Positions 8,209 through 17,361 of a stretch of 64,000 bases of DNA are shown here, piece by piece; the first letter of the stretch is position 1; every line of letters starts with the position of its first letter. This DNA comes from Devosia sp. Root685 (GTDB lineage Bacteria; Pseudomonadota; Alphaproteobacteria; Rhizobiales; Devosiaceae): assembly GCF_001427875.1 (NCBI RefSeq), contig NZ_LMHK01000001.1, forward strand, positions 498,871-562,870, in the 5' to 3' direction. The notes under the pieces were generated by a model that saw only the letters and a program-made list of their open reading frames with translations, had not been told where the DNA came from and did not search any database. The translations under genes and the position numbers were made by a program.

Positions 8209-8230
8209 TATTTAGCTAATCATGCAAATA
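8209..8230. promoter_or_regulatory. near-palindromic operator candidate upstream of arsR-type gene
   Basis: TATTTAGC and GCAAATA arms flank a seven-base centre in the AT-rich gap between the ArsR gene (minus) and the lipase gene (plus). The shape and AT content match sites bound by ArsR-family repressors. It could control both directions. Confidence 0.5.
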
Positions 8231-8307
8231 AGATGCGCCTCTGGGGTGGGGGAGTCAAGTGGCGCGGGCGGGGGCGGGCTGCTAGGCTCCTGGCGACAGG
8301 GGGCGAT

Positions 8308-9483
8308 ATGCGTCGATTTTTGATTGTGGGCGTCGGCCTGCTGGTCGTAGTGGCCGGGCTGATTGGCGGGGGCTGGCTTTGGGCGCGGCCGGATCAGCCG
8401 GCGGCGTTTTATCGCTCGGCTGTGGCCGAGGGGGCGCCGGGGACTTTGCTGGCGGTCGAGCCCTATGATCTCGATGTGCCGGAGGGCGCGCGGGCATGGC
8501 GCATCCTTTATATGACGACGCGGATCGATGGGACACCGGCGGTGGCCAGCGCCGTGGTGATGGTGCCGGAGGCGGCGAATGGGCCGCTGCTGCCGGTTGC
8601 CTGGGCGCATGGGACCAATGGTACGGCGCCGGGTTGTGCGCCTTCGGTTGTGGGGCCGTTCAACAATGTGCCGGCGGTTGCCGCGCTATTGGCGGAGGGC
8701 TGGGCCTATGTGGGGACCGACTATGTCGGGCTCGGCACCGAGGGCGGGCATGCCTATCTCGTGGGGGAGGATGCGGCGCGGGCGGTGCTCGATTCTGTGC
8801 GGGCGGCGGCGCAGATGGTGGAGGCGGATATTTCGCCACGGACGGTCGTCTGGGGGCATTCGCAGGGTGGTCATTCGGCGCTATGGACCGGGATGATTGC
8901 GGAACGCTATGCGCCCGATGTCGCGGTGCTCGGGATTGCGGCGCAGGCGCCGGCGAGTGATTTGCCGGCCCTGGTCGAGGGGGCGCAGGATGGGTTGTTC
9001 GGGAAGATCGTTTCGAGCTTCCTGCTCTATGCCTATGCGCAGACCTATGACGATGTGCATGTCGAAGACTATGTGAGCGGCTATCGCGGGCCGCTGTTGC
9101 GGGACATTGCCGGGCGCTGCGCCGTGGACGCGCGGGCGCTGTTTTCGATGGCGGAACTGGCGCTGATGCCGGGCGATCTGTTTTCGACAATGCCGGAGGG
9201 GACGCCGCTCGGCAGGCGGCTTGAGGAGAATATTCCGGTGGGGCCGTTCGATATGCCGGTTTTCATTGCGCAGGGGATGGCAGACGAGATCGTATTGGAG
9301 CCGGTGCAGACGGCCTTCGCGGCGCGGCTTTGTGCGGATGGTACGAACCTGATTTACCGGCGCTATGAGGGGCTTGAGCACGTCTCGCTGGTGGCGCCGG
9401 ATTCGCTTCTGACCGGGGGCCTCATCGACTGGACGCGGGCCCGCTTTGCCGGGGAGGCGAGCGAACCGGATTGCGCGGGATGA
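8308..9483 (+). CDS. secreted alpha/beta-hydrolase, secretory lipase family
   Basis: A 391-residue protein. Residues 3-27 form a signal or anchor helix (FLIVGVGLLVVVAGLIGGGW). The body matches the LIP/secretory lipase fold: the oxyanion region LPVAWAHGTNG, GTDYVGLGTEG, and the nucleophile elbow WGHSQGGHS with Ser185. The likely acid is Asp in QGMADEIV and the likely base is His in YEGLEHVSL. It would hydrolyse triglycerides or other esters outside the inner membrane. The ATG at 8308 has a G-rich RBS and begins the signal sequence; an extension to 8179 would place charged residues before it. It is a single gene, divergent from the ArsR-AHSA1 pair. Confidence 0.85.
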   Translation: MRRFLIVGVGLLVVVAGLIGGGWLWARPDQPAAFYRSAVAEGAPGTLLAVEPYDLDVPEGARAWRILYMTTRIDGTPAVASAVVMVPEAANGPLLPVAWAHGTNGTAPGCAPSVVGPFNNVPAVAALLAEGWAYVGTDYVGLGTEGGHAYLVGEDAARAVLDSVRAAAQMVEADISPRTVVWGHSQGGHSALWTGMIAERYAPDVAVLGIAAQAPASDLPALVEGAQDGLFGKIVSSFLLYAYAQTYDDVHVEDYVSGYRGPLLRDIAGRCAVDARALFSMAELALMPGDLFSTMPEGTPLGRRLEENIPVGPFDMPVFIAQGMADEIVLEPVQTAFAARLCADGTNLIYRRYEGLEHVSLVAPDSLLTGGLIDWTRARFAGEASEPDCAG

Positions 9484-9581
9484 CGCCACGGCGCTCTCCA
9501 CAGCCTATTGGGGTGGAAATTGGCCTTTTGAGCCGAAATAGACTACATGTTGGGCAAGAATAACCAACGTAGAATCACAAC

Positions 9582-12338
9582 GTGACAGATACGCCAGAAG
9601 GTGCAGCCGGCTCGATGCCAGGCGGCGACATCGCTCCGATCTATATCACCGACGAAATGCGCAAGAGCTACCTCGATTACGCCATGAGCGTGATCGTCAG
9701 CCGCGCGCTTCCCGATGTTCGCGACGGTTTGAAGCCCGTGCACCGCCGCATTCTGTTCTCGATGAGCGAGAACGGCTACGAGTACAACAAGCCCTTCCGC
9801 AAGTCGGCGCGTGTCGTCGGCGATGTGATCGGTAAATATCACCCGCATGGCGACAGCGCCGTCTATATGGCGCTCGTCCGCATGGCCCAGGAATTTTCCA
9901 TGGGCGAGATGCTGGTGCAGGGCCAGGGCAACTTCGGTTCGGTCGACGGCGATATGCCGGCGGCCATGCGTTATACCGAAGTGCGCATGCAGAAGATCAC
10001 GAACTTCATGCTCGATGATCTCGACAAGGACACGGTTGATTTCCGCGACAACTATGACGGTTCGGAACACGAGCCGACCGTCTTGCCGGCGCGCTTTCCG
10101 AACATGCTGGTCAATGGCGGCGGCGGCATCGCCGTGGGCATGGCGACCAATATTCCGACGCATAACCTCGCCGAGACGATCAATGCGGCGCTGGCGGTGT
10201 TGGACAATCCCAGTGTCACGACCGAAGAGCTGCTCGAGCACCTGCCGGGTCCGGATTTTCCGACCGGCGGCATTATTCTGGGCCGTGCCGGCATCCGGCA
10301 GGCCTATGAGACCGGTCGCGGTTCGATCATCGTGCGCGGGCGTTCCACTGTCGAAGAGGTGCGCAAGGAACGCGAAGCCATCGTCATCACCGAGATTCCC
10401 TATCAGGTGAACAAGGCTTCCATGGTGGAACGCATCGCCGAATTGGTGCGCGAAAAGCGGATCGAGGGCGTCGCGGATCTGCGCGATGAATCGAGCCGCG
10501 AAGGCATGCGCGTCGTTGTCGAGGTCAAGCGCGATGCGCTGCCCGAAGTGGTGCTGAACCAGCTCTACCGGTTCACGGCGCTGCAGTCCTCGTTCGGTTG
10601 CAACTTCGTGGCGCTCAATGGCGGCAAGCCGGAGCTGATGAATCTCAAGCAGATTCTCGATGCCTTCATCGCCTTCCGCAAGGAAGTGGTGACGCGTCGC
10701 GCCCGGTTCCTTCTGAACAAGGCCAGAGATCGCGCCCATATCCTGGTTGGTCTGGCTGTTGCGGTGGCCAATATCGACGAAGTTATCGCGCTCATTCGCA
10801 CCGCGCCCGATCCGGCGACGGCGCGCGAGCAATTGATGACACGCCGTTGGCCGGCTGCTGATGTGGCGCCGCTGATTGCGCTGATCGATGATCCGCGTCA
10901 CCGCATCAATGAGGACGGCACGTTCAACCTTTCGGAAGAGCAGGCCCGCGCCATTCTCGAACTGCGTCTGGCGCGTCTGACCGCGCTTGGCCGTGATGAA
11001 ATCGGCGAAGAGCTCAATGGGCTCGGGGCCGAGATCGAGGATTATCTGGATATCCTGCGCTCGATCGACCGCGTGCGGCAGATCATTCGCGAAGAACTCG
11101 AAGCGGTGCGCGAGGAGTTTGGCTCGAAGCGCCGGACCGAGATCTCCGATCACGTCGCCGATTTCGACGACGAAGACCTGATCGCCCGCGAAGACATGGT
11201 CGTGACCGTCAGCCATGCCGGCTATATCAAGCGCGTGCCGCTTTCGACCTATCGGGCGCAGAACCGCGGCGGCAAGGGCCGTTCGGGCATGTCGACGCGC
11301 GAGGAAGATTTCGTGGCGCGGCTATTCGTCGCCAATACGCATACGCCGGTGCTGTTCTTCACCAGCCGCGGCATTGCCTACAAGCTCAAGGTTTGGCGCC
11401 TGCCGCTATCGGCGGCCAATGCCAAGGGCAAGGCGATCATCAATATCCTGCCGCTCGAGCAGGGTGAACGCGTCACCTCGATCATGCCGCTGCCAGAGGA
11501 TGAAACCTCGTGGGGCAATCTCGACATCATGTTCTCAACGACGCGCGGCACCGTGCGCCGCAACTCGCTGGCCGACTTTGTCGAAGTGCGCCAGAACGGC
11601 AAGATCGCCATGAAGCTCGATGAAGGCGACGAGATCGTCGGGGTCGAGACGTGTACGGTCAACAATGACCTGCTTCTCACCACGGCTTTGGGTCAGGCGA
11701 TCCGCTTCAAGGTGGATGATGTGCGCCTGTTCAAGGGCCGCGACTCCATGGGTGTGCGCGGCATTCAGCTGGCCGATGGCGACAAGGTCATTTCCATGGC
11801 CGTGATCAACCATTCCGACGCCGACGCCGAACAACGCGCTGCTTATCTCAAGATGAGCCGTGCGGTGCGCGGGGAAGCCGAGAGCGAAGAGCCGAGCACG
11901 GACGAGGCCGATGTGGTGGCGGGCGCGCTGAGCCCGGAACTCTATGCCTCTATGAGCGCGACCGAACAGTTCATTCTCGCCATTTCCGAGAATGGCTATG
12001 GCAAGCGGACCTCCAGCCACGAATACCGGATCACCGGGCGCGGCGGTAAGGGCATCGTCGCCATGGCGGTCAACAAGCGCAACGGCAATCTGGTCGCGAG
12101 CTTCCCGGTGGAAGACGAAGACCAGATCATGCTGATCAGCGATGGCGGCCAGACCATTCGCCTGCCGGTGGGCGGCGACAAGCCGATCCGCATCGTCAGC
12201 CGCGGCTCTCAGGGTGTTATCGTGTTCGATACGGCCGAGGACGAGAAGGTCGTGTCGGTGGAGCGCATCAGTGAACCTGAAGGCGAAGAGGGCGAGGGTG
12301 ATGCGCCTGAGGCTCCGGAAACACCTTCCAGCGAATAA
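9582..12338 (+). CDS. gyrA: DNA gyrase subunit A
   Basis: GyrA breaks and rejoins DNA in the A2B2 gyrase, which adds negative supercoils. The 918-residue product starts with GTG. It carries the winged-helix domain (about 30-160) with catalytic Tyr in PAAMRYTE, the tower and coiled coil, and a C-terminal beta-pinwheel with the GyrA box QNRGGKG (about 560). This box separates it from ParC. An acidic tail closes the protein. In the quinolone-determining region [14 protein letters not shown], Ser92 (E. coli Ser83) is kept, but the residue at the E. coli Asp87 position is Met96. It is a single gene with its own terminator. Confidence 0.98.
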   Translation: MTDTPEGAAGSMPGGDIAPIYITDEMRKSYLDYAMSVIVSRALPDVRDGLKPVHRRILFSMSENGYEYNKPFRKSARVVGDVIGKYHPHGDSAVYMALVRMAQEFSMGEMLVQGQGNFGSVDGDMPAAMRYTEVRMQKITNFMLDDLDKDTVDFRDNYDGSEHEPTVLPARFPNMLVNGGGGIAVGMATNIPTHNLAETINAALAVLDNPSVTTEELLEHLPGPDFPTGGIILGRAGIRQAYETGRGSIIVRGRSTVEEVRKEREAIVITEIPYQVNKASMVERIAELVREKRIEGVADLRDESSREGMRVVVEVKRDALPEVVLNQLYRFTALQSSFGCNFVALNGGKPELMNLKQILDAFIAFRKEVVTRRARFLLNKARDRAHILVGLAVAVANIDEVIALIRTAPDPATAREQLMTRRWPAADVAPLIALIDDPRHRINEDGTFNLSEEQARAILELRLARLTALGRDEIGEELNGLGAEIEDYLDILRSIDRVRQIIREELEAVREEFGSKRRTEISDHVADFDDEDLIAREDMVVTVSHAGYIKRVPLSTYRAQNRGGKGRSGMSTREEDFVARLFVANTHTPVLFFTSRGIAYKLKVWRLPLSAANAKGKAIINILPLEQGERVTSIMPLPEDETSWGNLDIMFSTTRGTVRRNSLADFVEVRQNGKIAMKLDEGDEIVGVETCTVNNDLLLTTALGQAIRFKVDDVRLFKGRDSMGVRGIQLADGDKVISMAVINHSDADAEQRAAYLKMSRAVRGEAESEEPSTDEADVVAGALSPELYASMSATEQFILAISENGYGKRTSSHEYRITGRGGKGIVAMAVNKRNGNLVASFPVEDEDQIMLISDGGQTIRLPVGGDKPIRIVSRGSQGVIVFDTAEDEKVVSVERISEPEGEEGEGDAPEAPETPSSE

Positions 12339-12344
12339 TAAATA

Positions 12345-12374
12345 GAAGGGCGCCTCGGCGCCCTTCTTGTTTTT
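12345..12374 (+). terminator. Rho-independent terminator of gyrA
   Basis: A GC-rich stem (GAAGGGCGC / GCGCCCTTC) with a four-base loop is followed by TTGTTTTT, six bases after the gyrA stop. Confidence 0.92.
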
Positions 12375-12473
12375 GGGTGGGTTGCTGACCATACAACCCC
12401 TTGCACTTTCTTCCGCGCGATGGCTTGCTTGCTGCCGGTAGGAGTCCATCGCCGGCTCCTGTGAGGAGCTGTC

Positions 12474-13091
12474 ATGATCGACCCCGCAATCATTTTGCCT
12501 TACGTTCTGGCCTGCCTGCTGTTTTCCATCATCCCGGGGCCGTCGGTCTCCATCGTCATCGCCAATTCGCTGGCGGGCGGAACGAGGGCAGGGCTCTTCA
12601 CTATTCTGGGCACTGAATTGGGCATGCTCAGCATGGTGCTCATTGTTGCCGTGGGCCTTGAGGCGGTGATGAATGTCGTTTCGGGCGCCTTCGAAATCAT
12701 CAAGCTGGTGGGCGCCACCTACCTGATCTGGATCGGCTGGAAAATGTTCCGATCCTCCGGTCAGCTCAATTTCGCCAATGGCGTGCGCCTGCCGATCGGC
12801 CGCTATCTCTGGCAGGGGGCGCTGACCAATTGGGCCAATCCCAAGACGCTGCTGTTCCTTAGCGCCTTCCTGCCGCAGTTTGTCGACGTGAGCCGGCCCG
12901 CCTTCGGCCAGATCCTGATCCTTGGCCTTATCGTCATGGCCGTCGCGACCGCCAGCGACTGCATCTATGCTGTGGCGGCGGGGCGGGCGCGGCACCTGCT
13001 GACCGCGGCCCGTGTGCGGATGGTCAACCGGGTTTCCGGCGTCATTCTGATGGCCGGCGGGGTCTGGCTGGCACTGCAGAAGCGGGCCTGA
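12474..13091 (+). CDS. LysE/RhtB-family exporter
   Basis: A 205-residue membrane protein with six predicted helices and the RhtB signature FSIIPGPSVSIVIANSLAGG at the N-terminus. GAFEIIKLVGATYLIWIGWK and NWANPKTLLFLSAFLPQF follow. The family exports amino acids such as threonine, homoserine or lysine by proton exchange; the substrate here is unknown. GAGG lies six bases upstream of the ATG. Its stop overlaps the start of the GNAT gene by one base (TGATG). Confidence 0.92.
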   Translation: MIDPAIILPYVLACLLFSIIPGPSVSIVIANSLAGGTRAGLFTILGTELGMLSMVLIVAVGLEAVMNVVSGAFEIIKLVGATYLIWIGWKMFRSSGQLNFANGVRLPIGRYLWQGALTNWANPKTLLFLSAFLPQFVDVSRPAFGQILILGLIVMAVATASDCIYAVAAGRARHLLTAARVRMVNRVSGVILMAGGVWLALQKRA

Positions 13092-13585
13092 TGGGGCAAG
13101 CGACAGGGGACGATCGCGGGGCCGCCGTCGAAATCCATGATCTGCGCGCGGCCATGACGCATCGGTCCGTCGTGGCCGATCGCATCTGGCGCGCATGGTG
13201 GGAGCCTTATGGCGAGCCACTTTCGGACGTGGACGCTGCGCTCGATACCGTGCTGTCCGCAACGAAATTTCCATTTACGCTGGTCGCGATCCGGGGTGGC
13301 GCGTTTGCCGGGACGGCCACAAGCATCATGGCGGATATCGATGCCCGGCCCGGCCTCGGCCCATGCCTCGCGGCCCTGTGGGTCGAGCCGGAGGCGCGCG
13401 GCCACGGGGTGGCGGGAATGCTGATTTCCGCGGTTTTGGAGCTGTTGTCGATCCAAGGGTGTCGACAAGTGTACCTTTCGGCAAAGCCGCATTTGCGGGG
13501 CTTTTATGAAAAGAACGACTGGACACTGGTTGAGAGCAATATCGATGGGGACAAGCAGGACGTCTTTGTGCGCGCTTTGACTTGA
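13091..13585 (+). CDS. GNAT-family N-acetyltransferase
   Basis: A 164-residue acetyltransferase with the acetyl-CoA pyrophosphate loop in VEPEARGHGVAGML (about 100-113) and the late segment LRGFYEKNDWTLVE. The acceptor is unknown. It is coupled by a one-base stop-start overlap to a LysE-type exporter, so acetylation and export of an amine or amino acid is a possible joint role (inference). Confidence 0.88.
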   Translation: MGQATGDDRGAAVEIHDLRAAMTHRSVVADRIWRAWWEPYGEPLSDVDAALDTVLSATKFPFTLVAIRGGAFAGTATSIMADIDARPGLGPCLAALWVEPEARGHGVAGMLISAVLELLSIQGCRQVYLSAKPHLRGFYEKNDWTLVESNIDGDKQDVFVRALT

Positions 13586-13635
13586 TTTACGAGCCGTGGC
13601 AAAGCTTTAGCAACTGACAGAGACCGGGATTGAGA

Positions 13636-14841
13636 ATGAGCAAGGCAAACTACGCCGCGCTGTTGCGTCTGCCGATACCGCGTCGGCTCGCCGCTGCCAG
13701 CATTCCGGCGGATTTTGCCGATTGGCTCGACTATGCGGCGGTCGTGGCGCTGGTGGTTTTTGCCTGGGGCCAGGGGCCTTTTGCGCTGGCGATGTTCGCG
13801 CTGGCGCTGAGTTTGCCTTACATTCTGGTTGGCCCATTCGTGGCCGTGGTGGTCGATCGGGTGCCGATCCGTGCCGTGCTGGTGGTCAGCAATCTGGGGC
13901 GGGGGCTGGCGACGCTGGGCTTTGCCTTTGCCGGCGATACGAGCGTGCTGCTGGCGCTGGTTTTCCTGCGGGGTTGCATTGATTCCGCATTCACGCCGGC
14001 GCGGCAGGCGGCGATCCAGGCGAGTACGCCCGAAGAGTTGCGCGGCGTGGCGAACGGGCTGCATCAGGCGATCAACCAGACCTCCAAGATTGCAGGACCG
14101 GCTTTGGGCGGATTGTTGCTGGCCTTCTGGCCGGCGCAGAATATTTTCATGCTCAATGCCGGGCTGTCGCTGGTGGCGGCGCTGATTGCGGTGAGCGTGA
14201 TATTGCCGCCGCGGCCGACCCCGAGCGAGGAGAGGGGCAAATTTTTTACCGAGTCGCTCAAGGGGATCGGTGAATTCAGGCGCAGCCGGCGGTTGATGGT
14301 GGCGCTGATCTTTTCGGCCTGCGCCTATTTTGCGTTCTTTCTCTATGACGCGCTGATTGCGCTGTTGGCGGAGGGATTTGGCTTTGGTGCCACAGCGTTT
14401 GGCCTCTCCATTTCGGCATCGGGGCTGGGTGGCCTTGTCGGGGCACTGGTGGCCGGGAGCATGGCGGGCAAGCGGCCGATGTTGACCATGTCGCTGGCGG
14501 CGGTGATTTCGGGCGTAACGACCTGTGCCGTCGCTCTTGCGGCGGTCATGGGCTGGTCCGTTCAATTGCCGGCATTCCTCCTGGTACTGTGTTTCATGGG
14601 CGGGGCGACCGCCTTCATGCAGGTGCCCTATCGCACCATCGTGCAGGCCGATGCGCCGCCCGATCGGATCGCGCGGGTATTTGCCGCGGGCGAAGCGGTG
14701 ATCACCATGACCATGCTGTCCGCGCCGCTGATCGGCAGCTTCATTGCCAGCCAGTGGGGCACGCCAGTGGCTTTTCTTGCCGGCGGGGCCGTGCTGGTGC
14801 TGCTCGGGGCCGTTACGCTTGCCTCACATCGCGGCCCGTGA
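13636..14841 (+). CDS. major facilitator superfamily transporter
   Basis: A 401-residue, roughly 12-helix MFS protein of the enterobactin-exporter/MFS_3-like type. It has VVDRVPIRAVLVVSNLGRG between helices 2 and 3, and RGCIDSAFTPARQAAIQ in helix 4. A cytoplasmic central loop (about 195-220) separates the halves, and the second half repeats the pattern. The ATG at 13636 has GGGA six bases upstream; a TTG two codons earlier is an alternative. Likely an efflux pump; substrate unknown. Confidence 0.88.
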   Translation: MSKANYAALLRLPIPRRLAAASIPADFADWLDYAAVVALVVFAWGQGPFALAMFALALSLPYILVGPFVAVVVDRVPIRAVLVVSNLGRGLATLGFAFAGDTSVLLALVFLRGCIDSAFTPARQAAIQASTPEELRGVANGLHQAINQTSKIAGPALGGLLLAFWPAQNIFMLNAGLSLVAALIAVSVILPPRPTPSEERGKFFTESLKGIGEFRRSRRLMVALIFSACAYFAFFLYDALIALLAEGFGFGATAFGLSISASGLGGLVGALVAGSMAGKRPMLTMSLAAVISGVTTCAVALAAVMGWSVQLPAFLLVLCFMGGATAFMQVPYRTIVQADAPPDRIARVFAAGEAVITMTMLSAPLIGSFIASQWGTPVAFLAGGAVLVLLGAVTLASHRGP

Positions 14842-14874
14842 CAAAAACCAAATAAATACAAGAGGGAGGGGCCG

Positions 14875-15369
14875 ATGAACGGTCTGGTTGGGTTTTATCC
14901 CGGTTCGTTCGATCCGCTGACCAATGGGCATCTCGACGTGATCGAGCGGGCCTGCAAGCTGGTGGATGTTCTGGTGGTTGGGGTCGGCGTCAGCGCCACC
15001 AAGAAAAATCCAATGTTTTCGCATGCCGACCGGCACGCGATTTTGCAGCAGGTGTTGGGGCCGGTTGGCATTCGGACCAATACCGAATTCAGAATTGTCG
15101 ATTTCTCGGGGCTAATGGTCAATGCGGCGCGCGAGCATGGCGCCAAGCTGATCATTCGGGGCCTCCGCGACACGACCGACTACAATTACGAAATGCAGAT
15201 GGTGGGGATGAATGCGCAGATGGCGCCCGACCTGCAGACGGTTTTCCTGCCATCGAGCCCGCCCGTGCGGCATATCTCGGCCACATTGGTGCGTCAGATC
15301 GCCGAGATGGGTGGTGATATTTCCGCCTTCGTTCCGCCAATCGTCCTCAAGGCCTTGAAAGCATCATGA
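14875..15369 (+). CDS. coaD: phosphopantetheine adenylyltransferase
   Basis: CoaD transfers AMP from ATP to 4'-phosphopantetheine, giving dephospho-CoA, the penultimate step of CoA synthesis. The 164-residue product has the nucleotidyltransferase motif FYPGSFDPLTNGHLDV with the T/HxGH box, KKNPMFSH, RGLRDTTDYNYE, and the second nucleotide signature as ISATLVRQ. Length is typical. A GAGG RBS precedes the ATG, and the stop overlaps the next ORF by four bases. coaD followed by two cyclophilins, queA and tgt is a known order in Hyphomicrobiales. Confidence 0.98.
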   Translation: MNGLVGFYPGSFDPLTNGHLDVIERACKLVDVLVVGVGVSATKKNPMFSHADRHAILQQVLGPVGIRTNTEFRIVDFSGLMVNAAREHGAKLIIRGLRDTTDYNYEMQMVGMNAQMAPDLQTVFLPSSPPVRHISATLVRQIAEMGGDISAFVPPIVLKALKAS

Positions 15370-15953
15370 TGACCTTTTCCCGCCGCCTGTTCTCCGGCCT
15401 CGCCATTGCCGCCCTTGCCCTCTCCGCCGTGCCGGCGATGGCGCAGACCGGCAAGCCGCATCTGATCCTGACGCTCGAAGACGGCACGGTCGATATCGAA
15501 CTGCTGCCCGAACTCGCGCCCAAGCATGTCGAGCGCGTCATCGCGCTGACCGAAGCGGGCTCCTATGACGGCGTGGTGTTTCACCGCGTGATCGACGGTT
15601 TTATGGCCCAGACGGGCGATGTGCAGTACGGAAAGTCGGATTCGCCTGGTTTCAACCTGGCGCAGGCCGGCATGGGCGGTTCGGACCAGCCTGATGTCCA
15701 GGCCGAGTTCAATTCGGAAAGCTTCCAGCGCGGCGTGGTCGGCGCGGCCCGTTCGCAGGACCCGAACTCGTTCAATTCGCAGTTCTTCATCACCACGGGC
15801 GATGCCAGCTTCCTTGATGGCCAATATACCGTGTTCGGCAAGGTCGTGTCGGGCATGGAAGCCGTCGATGCGCTCGAAAAGGGTCCGCAGAGCGCCAATG
15901 GCGCGGTGGCCAATCCCGACAAGATCGTGGATGCGGCGATCGAATATAAGTAG
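15366..15953 (+). CDS. periplasmic cyclophilin-type peptidyl-prolyl isomerase
   Basis: A 195-residue cyclophilin with a Sec signal peptide (MMTFSRRLFSGLAIAALALS, cleavage after AMA near residue 26). The core has YDGVVFHRVIDGFMAQTGD with the catalytic Arg, and NSFNSQFFITTGDASFLDGQ. It would catalyse proline isomerisation during folding of exported proteins. It overlaps coaD by four bases. A cytoplasmic paralogue follows at 16181. The two share FHRVIDGFMAQTGDV exactly, which suggests an old tandem duplication with gain or loss of the signal peptide. Confidence 0.95.
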   Translation: MMTFSRRLFSGLAIAALALSAVPAMAQTGKPHLILTLEDGTVDIELLPELAPKHVERVIALTEAGSYDGVVFHRVIDGFMAQTGDVQYGKSDSPGFNLAQAGMGGSDQPDVQAEFNSESFQRGVVGAARSQDPNSFNSQFFITTGDASFLDGQYTVFGKVVSGMEAVDALEKGPQSANGAVANPDKIVDAAIEYK

Positions 15954-15976
15954 GGGCGCGCTGGCGTTTGCCGGGT

Positions 15977-16094
15977 CACCCCCTCCCGGCCTCCCCCATC
16001 TATGGGGAGGTGTCGGGCCGGTGTATTGGGCAAGCAACCTGCCCCAAACTCGATACAGCACCTCCCCCTTGATGGGGGAGGCTGGGAGGGGGTG
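15977..16094 (+). repeat. dispersed palindromic repeat family B
   Basis: The left arm reads CACCCCCTCCCGGCCTCCCC and the right arm is its imperfect complement (CTCCCCCTTGATGGGGGAGG through GGGAGGGGGT), with about 50 bases between. It lies between the two cyclophilin genes and could fold into a long hairpin in the shared transcript. Confidence 0.8.
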
Positions 16095-16180
16095 GAGCCA
16101 CGTGCTCGATCCTCCAACCTTGCACTCCCCGCTCATTAGCCCTAAATCCGGGCCACTTCATTCTCAAGAAAGCGAAAATC

Positions 16181-16693
16181 ATGGCCGATTACGCCGATCC
16201 CGAAAACACCCTCGTCATCGAAACCACCAAGGGCAATGTCGTCATCGCGATGCGTCCCGACTTGGCTCCCGGCCATGTCGACCACATCAAGAAGCTGGCC
16301 CGCGAAGGCGCATATGATGGCGTGGTGTTTCACCGCGTGATCGACGGCTTTATGGCCCAGACCGGCGACGTCAAGTTCGGCAATTCCACGACGCCCGACT
16401 TCAACCCCTCGCGCACCGGCACGGGTGGTTCGCAGTATCCAAACATCAAGCAGGAATTCTCGGCCGAGCCGCACGTTCGCGGCACCGCGTCGATGGCCCG
16501 TTCGCAGGATCCCAACAGCGCCAACTCGCAGTTCTTCATCTGCTTTGGCGATGCGCGCTTCCTCGACCGCCAGTATACGGTCTGGGGCAAGGTCATCGAG
16601 GGCATGGAATTTGTCGACCAGATCAAGCGCGGCGAGCCCGTCACCGATCCCGACAAGATGGTTTCAGTCAAAGTGGCTGCGGATATCGTCTAA
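16181..16693 (+). CDS. ppiB: cytoplasmic cyclophilin-type peptidyl-prolyl isomerase
   Basis: A 170-residue cyclophilin without a signal peptide, matching PpiB in size. It has YDGVVFHRVIDGFMAQTGDV, a QDPNSANSQFFICFGD active-site block and FLDRQYTVWGKVIEGM. It assists folding of cytosolic proteins. The RBS is weak (AAGAAAGCG). It sits 228 bases after its secreted paralogue, separated by the family B repeat. The symbol is given because length and location fit PpiB. Confidence 0.93.
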   Translation: MADYADPENTLVIETTKGNVVIAMRPDLAPGHVDHIKKLAREGAYDGVVFHRVIDGFMAQTGDVKFGNSTTPDFNPSRTGTGGSQYPNIKQEFSAEPHVRGTASMARSQDPNSANSQFFICFGDARFLDRQYTVWGKVIEGMEFVDQIKRGEPVTDPDKMVSVKVAADIV

Positions 16694-16825
16694 GTCTTTG
16701 CTGGCGGCTACGGCCGCCAGCCTTTTGCTCGCCGCGCTGCGAGTGCTGGACCTGAGCGGTCCATCCGGGTGATCCTGACCCGCCGAGACGGCTGATTCCG
16801 TGCCTTCGCATTCAGGACCAAGATT

Positions 16826-17281
16826 TTGAAAATGGATACTCTGCTCTGGGCGCTGATGGGCGTCTTCGCGGGCGCTTGCATTGCCGTGCAGGCGCCGATC
16901 AATGCCAGCCTTGGCCGGGCGCTCGAAGTGCCGATTGCGGCGGCGGCTGTGTCGTTTCTCGCCGGCGGCGTGGTGCTCTGGGCGCTGGCGTTTCTCTTCA
17001 GCCATCTTAGCGCGACGCCGATCAATTTTGCGGCGCCCGCGCAATGGACGCTGGTGGCCGGCGGGCTGCTGGGGGCGTTTTATGTGTTCTCCAATATTAC
17101 GCTGACGCCGATGGTGGGCGCGGCGGCGGTGATGGCGCTTTCGGTGGCGGGGCAACTTATGGCGGGGCTGGTGCTCGACAAGGTTGGCTTCATGGGCATG
17201 GCGGTGCGCGAGATCACCATGGGCCGCGTCGTTGGAGCGCTGTTGCTGATTGTTGGTGCGGTGATGATCCGGGTGCTTTAG
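16826..17281 (+). CDS. DMT-superfamily transporter, YdcZ/DUF606 type
   Basis: A 151-residue protein with five hydrophobic segments and the DUF606 marks [20 protein letters not shown] and [18 protein letters not shown] spacing. Family members are small exporters in the drug/metabolite superfamily with unknown substrates. The TTG at 16826 is preceded by AGGA at eight bases; the ATG two codons later (16832) would be 14 bases away, so the start is uncertain by two residues. Confidence 0.85.
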   Translation: MKMDTLLWALMGVFAGACIAVQAPINASLGRALEVPIAAAAVSFLAGGVVLWALAFLFSHLSATPINFAAPAQWTLVAGGLLGAFYVFSNITLTPMVGAAAVMALSVAGQLMAGLVLDKVGFMGMAVREITMGRVVGALLLIVGAVMIRVL

Positions 17282-17361
17282 GGCAACTTTGCTGCCTTTT
17301 CTCCGTTTCCGCTGGGCCTGCAATCTACGCATTCCGCAGAACTCATGCTAACGAGCCTTCC

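Noticed and set aside
9543..11216. 557-codon minus-strand open frame opposite the 5' half of gyrA
   Set aside because: Antisense shadow; spans the gyrA start and has no RBS.
11535..13274. 579-codon open frame on the minus strand opposite gyrA
   Set aside because: It mirrors gyrA and the LysE gene in a GC-rich genome, is rich in His, Arg and Gln, and has no family motif or RBS.
17044..17361. N-terminal extension of queA to 466 residues
   Set aside because: It would overlap the YdcZ-type gene out of frame; the family N-terminus starts at 17362.
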